DNA of 62,144 nt from Deltaproteobacteria bacterium (GCA_020060215.1 JAGVAP010000092.1:1-62144); one strand, 5' to 3'; shown: positions 32,859 to 42,391, numbered from the stretch's first letter. Notes: generated by a model not told the origin, from the sequence alone. Program-made: numbers and translations.

Positions 32859-35111
32859 TTACAGGAACAGACTCCCCGGGAACAAAACTCTTACCCCATC
32901 CACACCCTTAGCCTCTTCCAAAACCTCGCGAAGGTAATAGAGCCTGTTCTTCTCCGCATACCTTATCAGCAGGACGTCGTCTTCACAACGAGATTCCAAC
33001 AGCCGCGTATAGAGCATTCCGATAAAACACCTCATCTCCTTGAATCGCCGATAGAGCTCCCTTGCGGGACGACCATGAATGTACGAGAGAATGGTTCGAG
33101 CCCTCAGTGCTCTCAGCTCTTGCCCTTTCTTCGAGAAATAATCAGCGGCCTTGTGTGCAAGATCCGAAGCCTCTCTATGCTCGCCGCGCCTTCTCAGCAC
33201 CTCGGCATAATTCGTACACATTTTGAAATAGTAATCCGGATCATTCTTCTCCGTCCTCCTCATGATCTTCCGGTATCGGCAAACAGCCTGTTCACAGCTC
33301 TCGGCGTCTGCATCCATCTGTAACTCACAAAGCAACACTTTGGCGGTGAACGCATTGCTCTTGTCGTACCTCGAGCGGCCGATCTTCTTCAGAGCCGACA
33401 CATCCCTCATTCGTTCCTTCTCAAGCCCGGCCCGGTCCGATTTCAGCCGGTCCTTCTTGCGGCCGACAACGTTATCGCGCCAGATGCGGCGTATCTCGAT
33501 CCTGCAAAGCTCGTGAACCTCATCACTCCACCCATGCCATCCTGCATCGCTCGCATAACGGACACCTAAATCGTACATTCTCATGGATCTATCGAAAAGC
33601 CCCATGGTCAGGCGAACATCGGCCAGCCCGCCTCGGCAATAGATTGACCCGGGCATTTCCCCGACTCTCCTATGCCACTTCCCTGCAGCGGCATACTTGG
33701 AGTGGGCGCTTCTGCATCCCCCCACCTCAAGCGCCAGCATGGCTCCAAGCTGAAGGAACTCCCCTTCCAGATACGACCATTCCTCCGTCAGCCCATGCCT
33801 CTCCTTCAGCTCCGACGCGACTCTTCCCCATTCCTCGTAGAGCTCAAGCGCCCTCCGTACGTGTCCATTGATCCTGAGAGACTCAATGCACCAGTCATAG
33901 GAATCGTTCAAGGCAAAATACGCCCTCTTTCTGTCTTCCTCATTCAACGTGTTGCCTTCAAGCACCTTCCTGGCTTCTTCAATTCCTTTTCCGGCCAGCT
34001 GTTCAGCCTGCTCGAATTTCTCGGAACTCAAACCGCCCGAGTACACGACCATGGCGAGTTTCGAATGGATCAGGTAGCTCTTGCGACATCCTTTAAATCT
34101 CTTCAACTTCTCAGCCAACGCATCGCCCATGCCATCGAGCCCGACCTCATTACATAGGTCTATGGCGGCGAGTGAGCACTCGATCTCTTTGGACCTAACC
34201 ATCTCGGTGATCCATTTCTCTGCAAATGCGTCGACGTCGTCCCCGCAACACCTCTCGCGCTCACCATCAATGAGGGAACAGCGTTCCAGATCCTCGTGGC
34301 GATTACGGTCTACCCAGTAGGGACATCTCTCGTTTCCGACGATCAGAAAGACCTTTTCTCCTCTCCTCTTGACTATCTTTTCCAGGATGAAGTGCGACCT
34401 CCTCCGGCGATCTTCAGGCGTATTCACGATTTCGGCACACTCGTAGACGCCGTTTTTCACGGTTCGTTTACCTCTATTCCCCTTTTTGTAGTCGAACCAG
34501 TAAAGATCGTGGTCGGAACGGGTCTCTTCAAGAATCGGCATCACGTCCCATACGTCACTGCCGCTATAACCAATGACGCATAAAGGGCCGGATTCCAGAT
34601 CCCCCTTCATCCGTGCTTCGACGTCCGGGGTAAGCCGGTTGGCAATGACCTTGAAAGTGACACCCATGGACGAAGGATGGCTTATACAGCCATGCAGCTT
34701 GATCAGCTGCTTGCCGGGCTCCAGGGGAGTGTTGTATAACCTCTCATATGCCCTCTCTATCTGCCGATCGATGTTCGTGGTGTATACAATGGCGCCATTG
34801 TATCTCATGCAATGGGCGAGAAATTCATGATACGCATTGGGTCTCACCGGCATGCTGTACAGATCGACGATCACCTTTAAATCAGGATCCAGATAATCCT
34901 TTACCAGCTGAAGAACCCGTTCGAACCGTATATGCTTGGATAAGTCAGCCTTCTTTTTGACTTCAATGTATCGGCGTAATTCACCCGCCTCCTCCTCTCC
35001 CACCAGTACTTTAAACAGCGAAATAACGACTTCGTTTACCATGGGCAGCTGAGAAGATATGCCCGATCCAACCAGGAAACGCATGTCCTTTTGATCAAGA
35101 TCGATTTTCAT
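32859..35111 (-). CDS. SIR2-domain protein with a long TPR-like C-terminus (candidate defence NADase)
   Basis: 750 residues from ATG 35111, preceded by GGGGGA. The N-terminal 230 residues carry SIR2 signatures: FLVGSGIS (NAD-binding GxG, about 12-19), VYTTNID (about 109-115), the KLHG segment with the catalytic histidine (about 138-141) and VIGYSGSD (about 179-186). The remaining 500 residues are alpha-helical with TPR-like repeats, a common sensor architecture. Defence proteins with SIR2 domains deplete NAD+ on phage infection; a metabolic role is possible but less likely in this setting. Codon use and base composition look more AT-rich than the flanking genes, suggesting transfer. Confidence 0.8.
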   Translation of the reverse strand: MKIDLDQKDMRFLVGSGISSQLPMVNEVVISLFKVLVGEEEAGELRRYIEVKKKADLSKHIRFERVLQLVKDYLDPDLKVIVDLYSMPVRPNAYHEFLAHCMRYNGAIVYTTNIDRQIERAYERLYNTPLEPGKQLIKLHGCISHPSSMGVTFKVIANRLTPDVEARMKGDLESGPLCVIGYSGSDVWDVMPILEETRSDHDLYWFDYKKGNRGKRTVKNGVYECAEIVNTPEDRRRRSHFILEKIVKRRGEKVFLIVGNERCPYWVDRNRHEDLERCSLIDGERERCCGDDVDAFAEKWITEMVRSKEIECSLAAIDLCNEVGLDGMGDALAEKLKRFKGCRKSYLIHSKLAMVVYSGGLSSEKFEQAEQLAGKGIEEARKVLEGNTLNEEDRKRAYFALNDSYDWCIESLRINGHVRRALELYEEWGRVASELKERHGLTEEWSYLEGEFLQLGAMLALEVGGCRSAHSKYAAAGKWHRRVGEMPGSIYCRGGLADVRLTMGLFDRSMRMYDLGVRYASDAGWHGWSDEVHELCRIEIRRIWRDNVVGRKKDRLKSDRAGLEKERMRDVSALKKIGRSRYDKSNAFTAKVLLCELQMDADAESCEQAVCRYRKIMRRTEKNDPDYYFKMCTNYAEVLRRRGEHREASDLAHKAADYFSKKGQELRALRARTILSYIHGRPARELYRRFKEMRCFIGMLYTRLLESRCEDDVLLIRYAEKNRLYYLREVLEEAKGVDGVRVLFPGSLFL

Positions 35112-35139
35112 CCAATCCCCCAGCAAGCCGGCTCGAGTC

Positions 35140-35958
35140 CTACCGAGATAGGAAGATCAAGTCATTCGCAATGGATCGTGCCAGAGATGATAAGGTCGCG
35201 GCAAAACCATCCAGCGATGCAGCTCGGACAGCGACGCCCTCATCGGAGTGCATGTCGTCAGCCAGCACTCGACAAGGCAGACAAAGCGAAAAGCAGTGAA
35301 GGTGATTATCTCGATATTGCCAGGACTCGTCCGGCTCCGCGCCTTCAATGAATGCTGGATCCTCTTCCTTTAGCTTTCTGGTGATATAATCCTTGAGATC
35401 CGTGGGTTGGTCAAAGACGAGCAAATGGTTCCCGCTACATGGGGAAACAAAATAGTTCTCAATGGTAAAGCTCTTCGTAGCGTAGCACTCCTCTGTCAGG
35501 TCGAGAGTGATTGTCATCTCCGGAAGGCTCCACCCGGATGCGGTTTCTTTCAGAAAGGCAATCGTCTGCTGAGCTCCCAAGCTGTCCTCTTCTTCGTCGC
35601 CGGTAAATGCAACCACGGACTGTATCGGTATAGCCCCATCGGACATTGACTGTACCAGAATCGCATTGGTGGCAGAATTATCCAATGTCCCAAATATTTC
35701 CTCACCACCGTCGGAAGCGAAATAGTTCTTGTATGCCGAATCAATATGACTGGAAATGAGAATAAATGGCTTATGGGGCTGGAAGTCGCGATGCCTGTAA
35801 ACCATGGCCAAAGGTAGCTCTTTGAAAAGGTGGTATGGACTACTGCTCAGCTCCTCTTGTATCAAGTCTATCCTTGTCCTGTCGGTAAAACGCGTTCCGT
35901 TGTCGCTCGACGGTACGCAGAACCGCTTAAGCTGAAGCGATCGGCGGCGGCTGTTCAT
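35140..35958 (-). CDS. M20/M28-like di-zinc metallopeptidase, first gene of the SIR2 operon
   Basis: 272 residues. Candidate metal ligands and catalytic residues occur in the family order: H71 and D73 in ISSHID, D93 in TLDNSATN, E122 and E123 in FTGDEEED, D153 in LDLTEE, and H237 in DDMHSDEG. This spacing fits co-catalytic aminopeptidases of clan MH. No signal peptide is visible, so it is cytoplasmic. The SIR2-TPR gene starts 28 bases downstream. A peptidase next to a SIR2 effector could process a partner, but it could also be an independent peptidase. Confidence 0.75.
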   Translation of the reverse strand: MNSRRRSLQLKRFCVPSSDNGTRFTDRTRIDLIQEELSSSPYHLFKELPLAMVYRHRDFQPHKPFILISSHIDSAYKNYFASDGGEEIFGTLDNSATNAILVQSMSDGAIPIQSVVAFTGDEEEDSLGAQQTIAFLKETASGWSLPEMTITLDLTEECYATKSFTIENYFVSPCSGNHLLVFDQPTDLKDYITRKLKEEDPAFIEGAEPDESWQYRDNHLHCFSLCLPCRVLADDMHSDEGVAVRAASLDGFAATLSSLARSIANDLIFLSR

Positions 35959-36154
35959 GATCTCATCTTTCCGGTTTGGATAGAGGTGGAGGGCGGGGCG
36001 GCGTGGGCAGGCCGCGCACCGATGGTCGGAGGGCCATGGATCCTTTCGTTGCAGGAGGCCATGAGAGTCCTTTCAGACGCCCGGTCCCGGTCGGATTATC
36101 CGGCGCAGAGAATCGATTTGCGTACTTCTTGGCGTCCTTTGCGACTTCCCGGGT

Positions 36155-36793
36155 TCAACCGTTTTCCCGCAGGACAAGGGCGGAGACCGGGCAGACGGTT
36201 AGGCACGATCCGCAGTCGGCGCATGAAGGCCCGTTCTCGTCCGTTCCATAGAAGCTGATGATGGTGTTGAAGCCCCGCCGGGCAAAGGTCATGAGGGGCC
36301 GGCCGGCGCCGGAGAGGCAGGTATGCACACACCTTCCACAGAGGACGCACCGGTTCGGATAGTAGTCGATGGCCGGGTGCTCCCGGATCACCTCCGGCTC
36401 TTTGAAATGCTGCTCCAGGCCGCCGGGTTTCAGTCCGATTTTGAGGAATTTTGCGATCCGCTGGAGCTCGCAGCGCTTGTTTGCCGGGCAATGGGAGCAG
36501 TCCACCCGATGGACGGACATCAGGAGCCTGAAGGCGCCCTTCTGGAGCGCCCGGACTTCCGGGGTATCGGTCCTGACCTCCATCCCGTCCGCTGCCGTGA
36601 CGGCGCACGACGAGACCGGGGACGGCGCCCCCTTCAGATCCACAAAGCAGAGCCTGCAGGAGGCATGGGGCTCCTTCATCCCCTTCAGGTAACAGAGATT
36701 GGGGATGTAGATCCCATGGTCCAGACACGCCTGGAGGAGGGTGGCGCCCTCTCCGGTCTCGATTTCTCTTCCGTCTACGTTTATTTTGACCAT
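36155..36793 (-). CDS. HoxU/NuoG-N-terminus-like iron-sulfur subunit
   Basis: 212 residues. In order: a 2Fe-2S ferredoxin domain (NLCYLKG, then ASCRLCF and a later SSC), a His-Cys3 4Fe-4S site (SVHRVDCSHCPANKRCEL), and two C-terminal 4Fe-4S motifs (RCVLCGRCVHTC and CADCGSCLTVCPV). This is the layout of HoxU and of the N-terminal part of NuoG or Fe-hydrogenases, with no H-cluster or molybdopterin domain attached. It should relay electrons between the NuoF-like subunit and an unidentified catalytic partner. It is the last gene of the nuoE-nuoF-like run. Confidence 0.85.
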   Translation of the reverse strand: MVKINVDGREIETGEGATLLQACLDHGIYIPNLCYLKGMKEPHASCRLCFVDLKGAPSPVSSCAVTAADGMEVRTDTPEVRALQKGAFRLLMSVHRVDCSHCPANKRCELQRIAKFLKIGLKPGGLEQHFKEPEVIREHPAIDYYPNRCVLCGRCVHTCLSGAGRPLMTFARRGFNTIISFYGTDENGPSCADCGSCLTVCPVSALVLRENG

Positions 36794-36896
36794 CTGTTTG
36801 TCAGCGGAGCCGCATGAACCCCTGAGCCCTTGAACCTCAGAACCCGGTTCACGCCGTCATTCGTTGACCTCTCATATGAAACTTCGTTCATGTTAG

Positions 36897-36974
36897 GGGT
36901 TTCCGTGTTCAGGTGTCAGGAAATCGATGGACCACCGGGCCGACACCCCGAAACCTGACACCTGACACCCTGTA
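36897..36974. repeat. Dispersed CAGGTGTCAGG repeat, copy 2
   Basis: This is a close relative of the repeat at 2309-2396, with units CAGGTGTCAGG, the core AAATCGATGGA and inverted CCTGACACCTGACACC. The adjoining 36975-37040 consists of CTGATCTCTGACCTCTG-like units that run into the 3' end of the nuoF-like gene. Confidence 0.75.
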
Positions 36975-37021
36975 ACGATCAGACTGGCCCGAGGCCAGCG
37001 GTCATGCTGATCTCCGGCCTC

Positions 37022-38971
37022 TCATTCGCTGGCCTCTGAGCTCTGATCTCTGACCTCTGTCTTTTCCGGTCTTTCGATCACCGGCGCCAGATGGGGCGGG
37101 GAGATCCTTTTCACCGCACTGTATTCCTTGGGGCAGGCCACCATGCATTCCCCGCATTTCACACAGCGGCTCTGATCCACGGCCTTCTTGCGGTCGGGCG
37201 TGTTGAATATGGCCTCCACGGGACAGCTCCCCACGCAGGCGTCGCAGCCCCGGGCGCACTTCTCCAGGTCGATGTAGTACGCGGTCAGGGCCCGGCACAT
37301 CATGGATGGGCACCGTTTCTCCCTCACATGGGCCTCGTACTCCTCCCTGAAATACCGGAGGGAGGTGATGATCGGGTTGGGGGCGGTCTTGCCCAGGCCG
37401 CAGAGCGACCCCTTCCGGACCTCCTGACTGAGGTCCTCCAGCACCTTCAGGTCCTCTTCCCTGCCCTCCCCCTTCGTGATCCTCTCCAGGATCCGGAGGA
37501 GGTGAAAGGTCCCGATCCGGCAGAAGGTGCACTTCCCGCAGGACTCCTTCTGGGTGAAATCCAGGAAGTAGCGCGCCACGTCCACCATGCAGGCGTCTTC
37601 GTTCATCACCACCATCCCGCCCGACCCCATCATGGCGCCGGCCCCGGTCAGCGATTCGAAGTCGATCGGCGTGTCCAGGAACTCCGCAGGCAGGCACCCG
37701 CCGGAGGGCCCCCCGATCTGGACCGCCTTGAAGCCCTTCTTGTGGGGGATGCCGCCGCAGATGTCGAAAATCAATGTCCTCAGGTCCACGCCCATCGGGA
37801 TCTCGACCAGACCGGGATGCACCACGTCTCCCACCACCGAGAAGATCGCCGTACCGGGGCACTTCTCGGTACCCGCCTTGCGGTACCAGCCCGGACCGTG
37901 CTCGAGGATGGGCGGGATATTGGCGAAGGTCTTCACGTTGTTGATCAGGGTCGGCCGATTGAAGAGGCCGTTCCGGACAGGATAAGGCGGACGGACCCTC
38001 GGCATGCCCCTCTGCCCCTCGATGGACCGGATCAGGGCCGTCTCCTCCCCGCAGACAAAGGCGCCGGATCCTTCGAAGATCTCCACCCGGAACGGGATGC
38101 CGCTTCCAAGGATGTCTTCCCCGAGGATCCCTGCCTCCTCGGCCTGCCGGATGGCATGGCGGAGCAGCCGGACGGCCAGCGGATACTCCGCCCGGACGTA
38201 GACGATCCCCCGGACCGCCCCGATGGCGCGGCCGCAGATGGCCATCCCTTCGAGCACCTGGTGCGGGTTGCTCTCCAGGATCGTCCTGTCCATGTAGGCC
38301 CCGGGGTCGCCCTCATCGGCGTTGCAGATGACCGTCTTTTCGGGGCCCCGGGCCTCCCTGGCAAGGGACCATTTTGTGCCGGTCGGGAAGCCGGCCCCCC
38401 CTCTGCCCCGGAGCCCGGCCTCCCTGACCTGACGGACGATCTCTTCAGGGTCCATCCCGAGCGCCTTTACAAGGGATGCGTATCCGCCTTCGGCCACATA
38501 TTCGTAGACGTCCTCGGGATCGATCCTCCCACACTTCTCCGTGACGATGCGCATCTCCCGGCCGAACCTGGGGTAGTCCCGGACCGGCGGGATCATTTCG
38601 TTCTCCTCCGTGGCGCCCAGGAGGTGCTCGAACAGCGGGTCCCCTTCCTTGAGGAACGACCTCACGATCATCCTGGCCTTGCCGGGGGTCACATTATAGT
38701 AGAGGATCGGAGGAAAACCGGGGTTTTCGACCACCACGAGCGGTTCGGCATAACAGTGGCCCAAACAGCCGACCTGGTGAATCCGGCCGTCCACGTCCTC
38801 CTCGGCCATCACCTCCTCAAAGCCCTTCTTCGTCTCCAGGGCTCCTGCGGCAATGCCGCATGTAGCCATGCCTATGTGGATCCTCGGGGTCGGATCCGTG
38901 CGTGCTTCCTCCCGCCGCCCGAGGGCCTTCTCTTGGATGGCCTGGAACTGTTCTTCAGGGCTCTTCTTCAC
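37022..38971 (-). CDS. NuoF/HydB-like NADH:acceptor oxidoreductase flavoprotein subunit
   Basis: 649 residues. It has an N-terminal thioredoxin-like 2Fe-2S domain (about 30-115, GMATCGIAAGA and VGCLGHC), an FMN/NADH-binding core (GRGGAGFPTGTKW, CNADEGDPGAYMDR, GAFVCGEETALIRSIEG), a SCGKCTFCRIGT 4Fe-4S motif and two C-terminal ferredoxin motifs (CARGCDACVGSC and CVKCGECMVACP). The same architecture is found in HydB/HndC of bifurcating hydrogenases and in formate dehydrogenase modules. The last dozen residues come from repeat-derived sequence. The start overlaps the NuoE-like gene end. Confidence 0.92.
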   Translation of the reverse strand: MKKSPEEQFQAIQEKALGRREEARTDPTPRIHIGMATCGIAAGALETKKGFEEVMAEEDVDGRIHQVGCLGHCYAEPLVVVENPGFPPILYYNVTPGKARMIVRSFLKEGDPLFEHLLGATEENEMIPPVRDYPRFGREMRIVTEKCGRIDPEDVYEYVAEGGYASLVKALGMDPEEIVRQVREAGLRGRGGAGFPTGTKWSLAREARGPEKTVICNADEGDPGAYMDRTILESNPHQVLEGMAICGRAIGAVRGIVYVRAEYPLAVRLLRHAIRQAEEAGILGEDILGSGIPFRVEIFEGSGAFVCGEETALIRSIEGQRGMPRVRPPYPVRNGLFNRPTLINNVKTFANIPPILEHGPGWYRKAGTEKCPGTAIFSVVGDVVHPGLVEIPMGVDLRTLIFDICGGIPHKKGFKAVQIGGPSGGCLPAEFLDTPIDFESLTGAGAMMGSGGMVVMNEDACMVDVARYFLDFTQKESCGKCTFCRIGTFHLLRILERITKGEGREEDLKVLEDLSQEVRKGSLCGLGKTAPNPIITSLRYFREEYEAHVREKRCPSMMCRALTAYYIDLEKCARGCDACVGSCPVEAIFNTPDRKKAVDQSRCVKCGECMVACPKEYSAVKRISPPHLAPVIERPEKTEVRDQSSEASE

Positions 38972-39476
38972 CGCTTCCGTCTTTCCCTTTTTGCGCCTTT
39001 TCTTTCTCTATCTGGAAGCCGAGGATGATCCCCTCGACCTTGCTGGGGGCCATGTGCCCCTGAACCGAGTCCCCCACCACCGCCACCGGGGCCAGCGCGC
39101 AGCAGCCTACGCACGCCACCCGCTCGATGCTGAACTCCCGGTCCTCTGTGGTCTCGCCCTCGCCGATGCCCAGCTTCCTCTCGAAGTTCTCCAGGATGAT
39201 GTCTCCGCCGCGCACGTGGCAGGCGGTCCCCATGCAGACCTTGATGGGATGCCTGCCGGGGGGGCTGAACCGGAACTGGTTGTAGAAGGTGGCCACCCCG
39301 TACACCTCGCAGGCGGCCATTCCGAGGTAGTCCGCGACCATCCTGATCGCCTCGGGCGGGAGATAGGCATGCCGCTGCTGGATCATCTGCAGAATGGGGA
39401 TCAGGGTGCCTCTCTCCCTCCCGAACTCCTGGAGACGATCCGCCACATCCTTCAGTATGGATTCCACGTCTTGCAT
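38955..39476 (-). CDS. NuoE/HydC-like 2Fe-2S subunit
   Basis: 173 residues from ATG 39476. A helical N-terminus (residues 1-75, with LPPEAIRMVADYLG and CEVYGVATFYNQFRF) precedes a thioredoxin-like 2Fe-2S domain with ligands in CMGTACHVRGG and ACVGCCALAP. It is the partner of the NuoF-like flavoprotein. It begins the three-gene diaphorase operon and overlaps the next gene by 17 bases. No hydrogenase or formate dehydrogenase catalytic gene adjoins it. Confidence 0.9.
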   Translation of the reverse strand: MQDVESILKDVADRLQEFGRERGTLIPILQMIQQRHAYLPPEAIRMVADYLGMAACEVYGVATFYNQFRFSPPGRHPIKVCMGTACHVRGGDIILENFERKLGIGEGETTEDREFSIERVACVGCCALAPVAVVGDSVQGHMAPSKVEGIILGFQIEKEKAQKGKDGSGEEEP

Positions 39477-39643
39477 TGGGGGTCCAGCCCTTTTCCATGC
39501 TCTCGTAAAAATACAGGAACAAAAGCTAACGAATTTTGGAGGTCGGAACAACAGCAAAATGTGAAAATCCCTGTGGATCCCGACACCCTCTCGACGCTCA
39601 AAAGCTGGTCAGCGGGATAGGAGGACGCCACGTGAGAATTTTG

Positions 39644-39672
39644 TTGACGCATACAACATATTGGGTTTAAAT
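39644..39672 (+). promoter_or_regulatory. Sigma-70-type promoter of nrdJ
   Basis: TTGACG, 17 bases, then TTAAAT. The spacer holds the partly palindromic ACAACATATTGGGT, which weakly resembles an NrdR box. This element lies in a 304-base divergent gap between nuoE and nrdJ; no cobalamin riboswitch was recognised there. Confidence 0.55.
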
Positions 39673-39780
39673 ACCTTTTTATCGCTATATGCATGCTTTC
39701 GACGGTCCTGTCGGCCCTTTGATCCAGCGGGTTTTCAGCCTGATCGATCGAACTCTATTTTCCTTTTCAGGAGGACTTGC

Positions 39781-42270
39781 ATGGCAGAGACCAAGGTCCT
39801 GGTGACGGAAGACGGTACATTTGATCTTACCTCTTACAGGTGGGACGACCGGCTCTTCACGGAGATCCTTACCAGGGAAAACCCGATCGACACAGACAAG
39901 GCCATGCTCATCAGCAAGTCCTTGAGGGACGAGATCCGCAGGATGGAGCTCGACAGGATCACCATCCCTCTGCTCGAGAAGATCATCGAAGACAAACTGC
40001 TGGAATACGGTCTCACCAAACCCTCGCCCGTGAAGATCGAGAAATCGATATTCGTGAAAAAGCAGGAGCTGGAGCTCTCGGAGAACGCGCGGACGGTGCT
40101 CAAGCGCAGGTACCTCCGGAAGGATGAAGAGGGCAGGATCATCGAGACGCCCGAGGAGATGTTCAGGCGTGTCTCGAGGCACATCGCCCTGGCCGAGAAG
40201 AACTTCGGCGCGGATGACCGTATGGTCAACGAGATGGACGAGCGGTTCTATTCGCTGATGACCGGGTTCAGGTTCCTGCCGAATTCACCGACCCTCATGA
40301 ACGCCGGCCGCCGGCTGGGTCAGCTGGCGGCATGCTTCGTCCTCCCCGTGGACGACAGCATGGAGGGGATTTTCGATGCGCTGAAGAATGCGGCCCTGAT
40401 CCACAAGTCGGGCGGCGGCACCGGTTTTTCCTTCTCGCGTCTGAGACCGAAAAACAGCAAGGTCGGCACCACCGGAGGGGTCGCCTCCGGGCCCGTCTCC
40501 TTCATGAAGATCTTCAACACGGCGACCGAACAGGTGAAGCAGGGAGGCACCAGACGCGGCGCCAACATGGCCATCCTGAGGGTGGATCACCCCGACATCC
40601 AGGAGTTCATCACCTGCAAAAAGACCAACCGGGAGCTCAACAACTTCAACATCTCGGTGGGGGTGACGGACTCCTTCATGGAAGCCGTAAGGACAGGGAC
40701 CACCTATGACCTGATCGACCCCCGGAACAAGAACAAGGTCGACGAGCTGGATGCCTCAGAGGTCTACCACAGCCTCATCTATCATGCCTGGGAAAACGGG
40801 GATCCCGGGGTGGTGTTTCTCGACAAGGTCAACAGGGATAATCCCACCCCGCAAATAGGCGTGATCGAGAGCACCAACCCATGCGGAGAGCAGCCTCTGC
40901 TCCCGATGGAGGCCTGCAACCTGGGCTCCATCAATCTCGCGAAATTCGTCACAGGCCCCCAGGATGCACCGGAAGTGGACTGGGCCGGTTTGAGGGAGAC
41001 GGTACACCTCTCCGTGCGCTACCTCGACAACGTCATCGAGCGCTCCCTCTACCCCCTGCCGGAAATCGAGTCCATGGCCAGGGCAAATCGCAAGATCGGT
41101 CTGGGCGTGATGGGCTTTGCGGATATGCTCTATCAGCTCCGGATCCCCTACAACTCTGAAAATGGGCTCAAGACCGCAGAGCAGGTCATGGGCTTCATCC
41201 AGAAAGAATCCCACGAGGCGTCCCGATCCCTTGCGGAAGAGCGGTCCGTTTTCCCCAACTTCGAGCAGAGCGTCTTTCATCACCGGTCGGAGCGAGGTCT
41301 CAGGAACGCAACCACCACCACCATCGCCCCCACGGGCACGCTTTCCATCATCGCCGGCTGCTCCAGCGGAATCGAACCGCTCTTCGCACTGAGCTTTGTG
41401 CGACGGGTGATGGACAATGACGAGCTTATGGAGGTCAACCCGATCTTTGAAAAGGTGGCCAGGGAGAGAAAGTTCTACAGCAGGGAGATCATGGATGAGG
41501 TCGCCCGGAGCGGAAGCATCAGGGCGGTGAAGGGGATCCCCCAGGATGTGAAAGAGGTCTTTGTCACGGCCCACGACATCCTCCCGGAGTGGCACGTGCG
41601 GATGCAGGCGGCCTTTCAGAAGTACACGGACAATGCGGTCTCCAAGACCGTAAACCTCCCCAGGGATGCGACGGTGGAAGACGTCCGGAAGGTCTATGAC
41701 CTTGCCTACAAGCTCGGCTGCAAGGGAGTGACCATCTATCGGGACGGAACCAAGGAGAACCAGGTCCTCAGCTACGACAGCAGGAAGCAGGAAGAGCGGT
41801 CCGGGATGATCGATGTGCGGGACCGCCCCGAGACCCTGGAGGGCTTCACGACCAAGGTGCTGACCGGGATGGGGAACCTGTACGTCACCGTGACCGAGAT
41901 GGACGGAAGACCCTTTGAGGTCTTTGCAACCATCGGCAAGTCGGGGAAATCGACGACCGCAAAAACCGAGGCCATCGGGAGGCTGGTCTCCCTTGCCCTC
42001 CGATCGGGTGTGGATGTCGCGAAGATCGTGGACCAGCTGAAAGGGATCTGCGGCGAGCACCCGGTCTTCCAGAAAGACGGCCTGATCCTCTCCATCCCCG
42101 ATGCCATCAGCCGCGTGCTCGAGAAGAGATACCTCAAGGACGGCGCCGGCCGCCCGAGGAAACACGAGAACAGCCTGCTCGGTGAAGCGTGTCCCGAGTG
42201 CGGCCAGAAGATCAGCTTCGAAGAGGGCTGCATGACGTGCCACTTCTGCGGGTACACGAGGTGCGGGTAA
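39781..42270 (+). CDS. nrdJ: Adenosylcobalamin-dependent (class II) ribonucleoside-diphosphate reductase
   Basis: 829 residues from ATG 39781 after AGGAGG. A short N-terminal cone-like part is followed by the catalytic barrel with FLPNSPTLMNAG, AACFVLPVDDS (redox cysteine), KSGGGTGFSFSRLRP, ESTNPCGEQPLL (thiyl-radical cysteine and redox partner) and TIAPTGTLSIIAGCSSGIEP. The C-terminus has a zinc-ribbon-like tail (ACPECGQK, CMTCHFCGYTRCG). It makes deoxyribonucleotides with or without oxygen, using B12 in place of an iron or glycyl radical. No NrdB or NrdD is in the window. Confidence 0.95.
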   Translation: MAETKVLVTEDGTFDLTSYRWDDRLFTEILTRENPIDTDKAMLISKSLRDEIRRMELDRITIPLLEKIIEDKLLEYGLTKPSPVKIEKSIFVKKQELELSENARTVLKRRYLRKDEEGRIIETPEEMFRRVSRHIALAEKNFGADDRMVNEMDERFYSLMTGFRFLPNSPTLMNAGRRLGQLAACFVLPVDDSMEGIFDALKNAALIHKSGGGTGFSFSRLRPKNSKVGTTGGVASGPVSFMKIFNTATEQVKQGGTRRGANMAILRVDHPDIQEFITCKKTNRELNNFNISVGVTDSFMEAVRTGTTYDLIDPRNKNKVDELDASEVYHSLIYHAWENGDPGVVFLDKVNRDNPTPQIGVIESTNPCGEQPLLPMEACNLGSINLAKFVTGPQDAPEVDWAGLRETVHLSVRYLDNVIERSLYPLPEIESMARANRKIGLGVMGFADMLYQLRIPYNSENGLKTAEQVMGFIQKESHEASRSLAEERSVFPNFEQSVFHHRSERGLRNATTTTIAPTGTLSIIAGCSSGIEPLFALSFVRRVMDNDELMEVNPIFEKVARERKFYSREIMDEVARSGSIRAVKGIPQDVKEVFVTAHDILPEWHVRMQAAFQKYTDNAVSKTVNLPRDATVEDVRKVYDLAYKLGCKGVTIYRDGTKENQVLSYDSRKQEERSGMIDVRDRPETLEGFTTKVLTGMGNLYVTVTEMDGRPFEVFATIGKSGKSTTAKTEAIGRLVSLALRSGVDVAKIVDQLKGICGEHPVFQKDGLILSIPDAISRVLEKRYLKDGAGRPRKHENSLLGEACPECGQKISFEEGCMTCHFCGYTRCG

Positions 42271-42306
42271 GAGGATGGCGCCTTTGCGGGACGCTCCTTC
42301 CCTTTC

Positions 42307-42334
42307 TTGACATGCATGGATCCCTGATTATATT
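42307..42334 (+). promoter_or_regulatory. Sigma-70-type promoter of hsp20
   Basis: A consensus TTGACA, 16 bases, then TATATT, located 58 bases before the hsp20 start codon. No CIRCE-type inverted repeat was seen around it. Confidence 0.65.
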
Positions 42335-42391
42335 GCACTCCAAGATCCAAGGTTCAACTCCGACCAGATCTGTAAAAGGAGGTGTCAAGCC

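Noticed and set aside
39480..39780. Cobalamin riboswitch before nrdJ
   Set aside because: A B12-box-like core or the long conserved junction was not found in the 300-base leader; the region contains a sigma-70-type promoter only. NrdR-box similarity is too weak to call.
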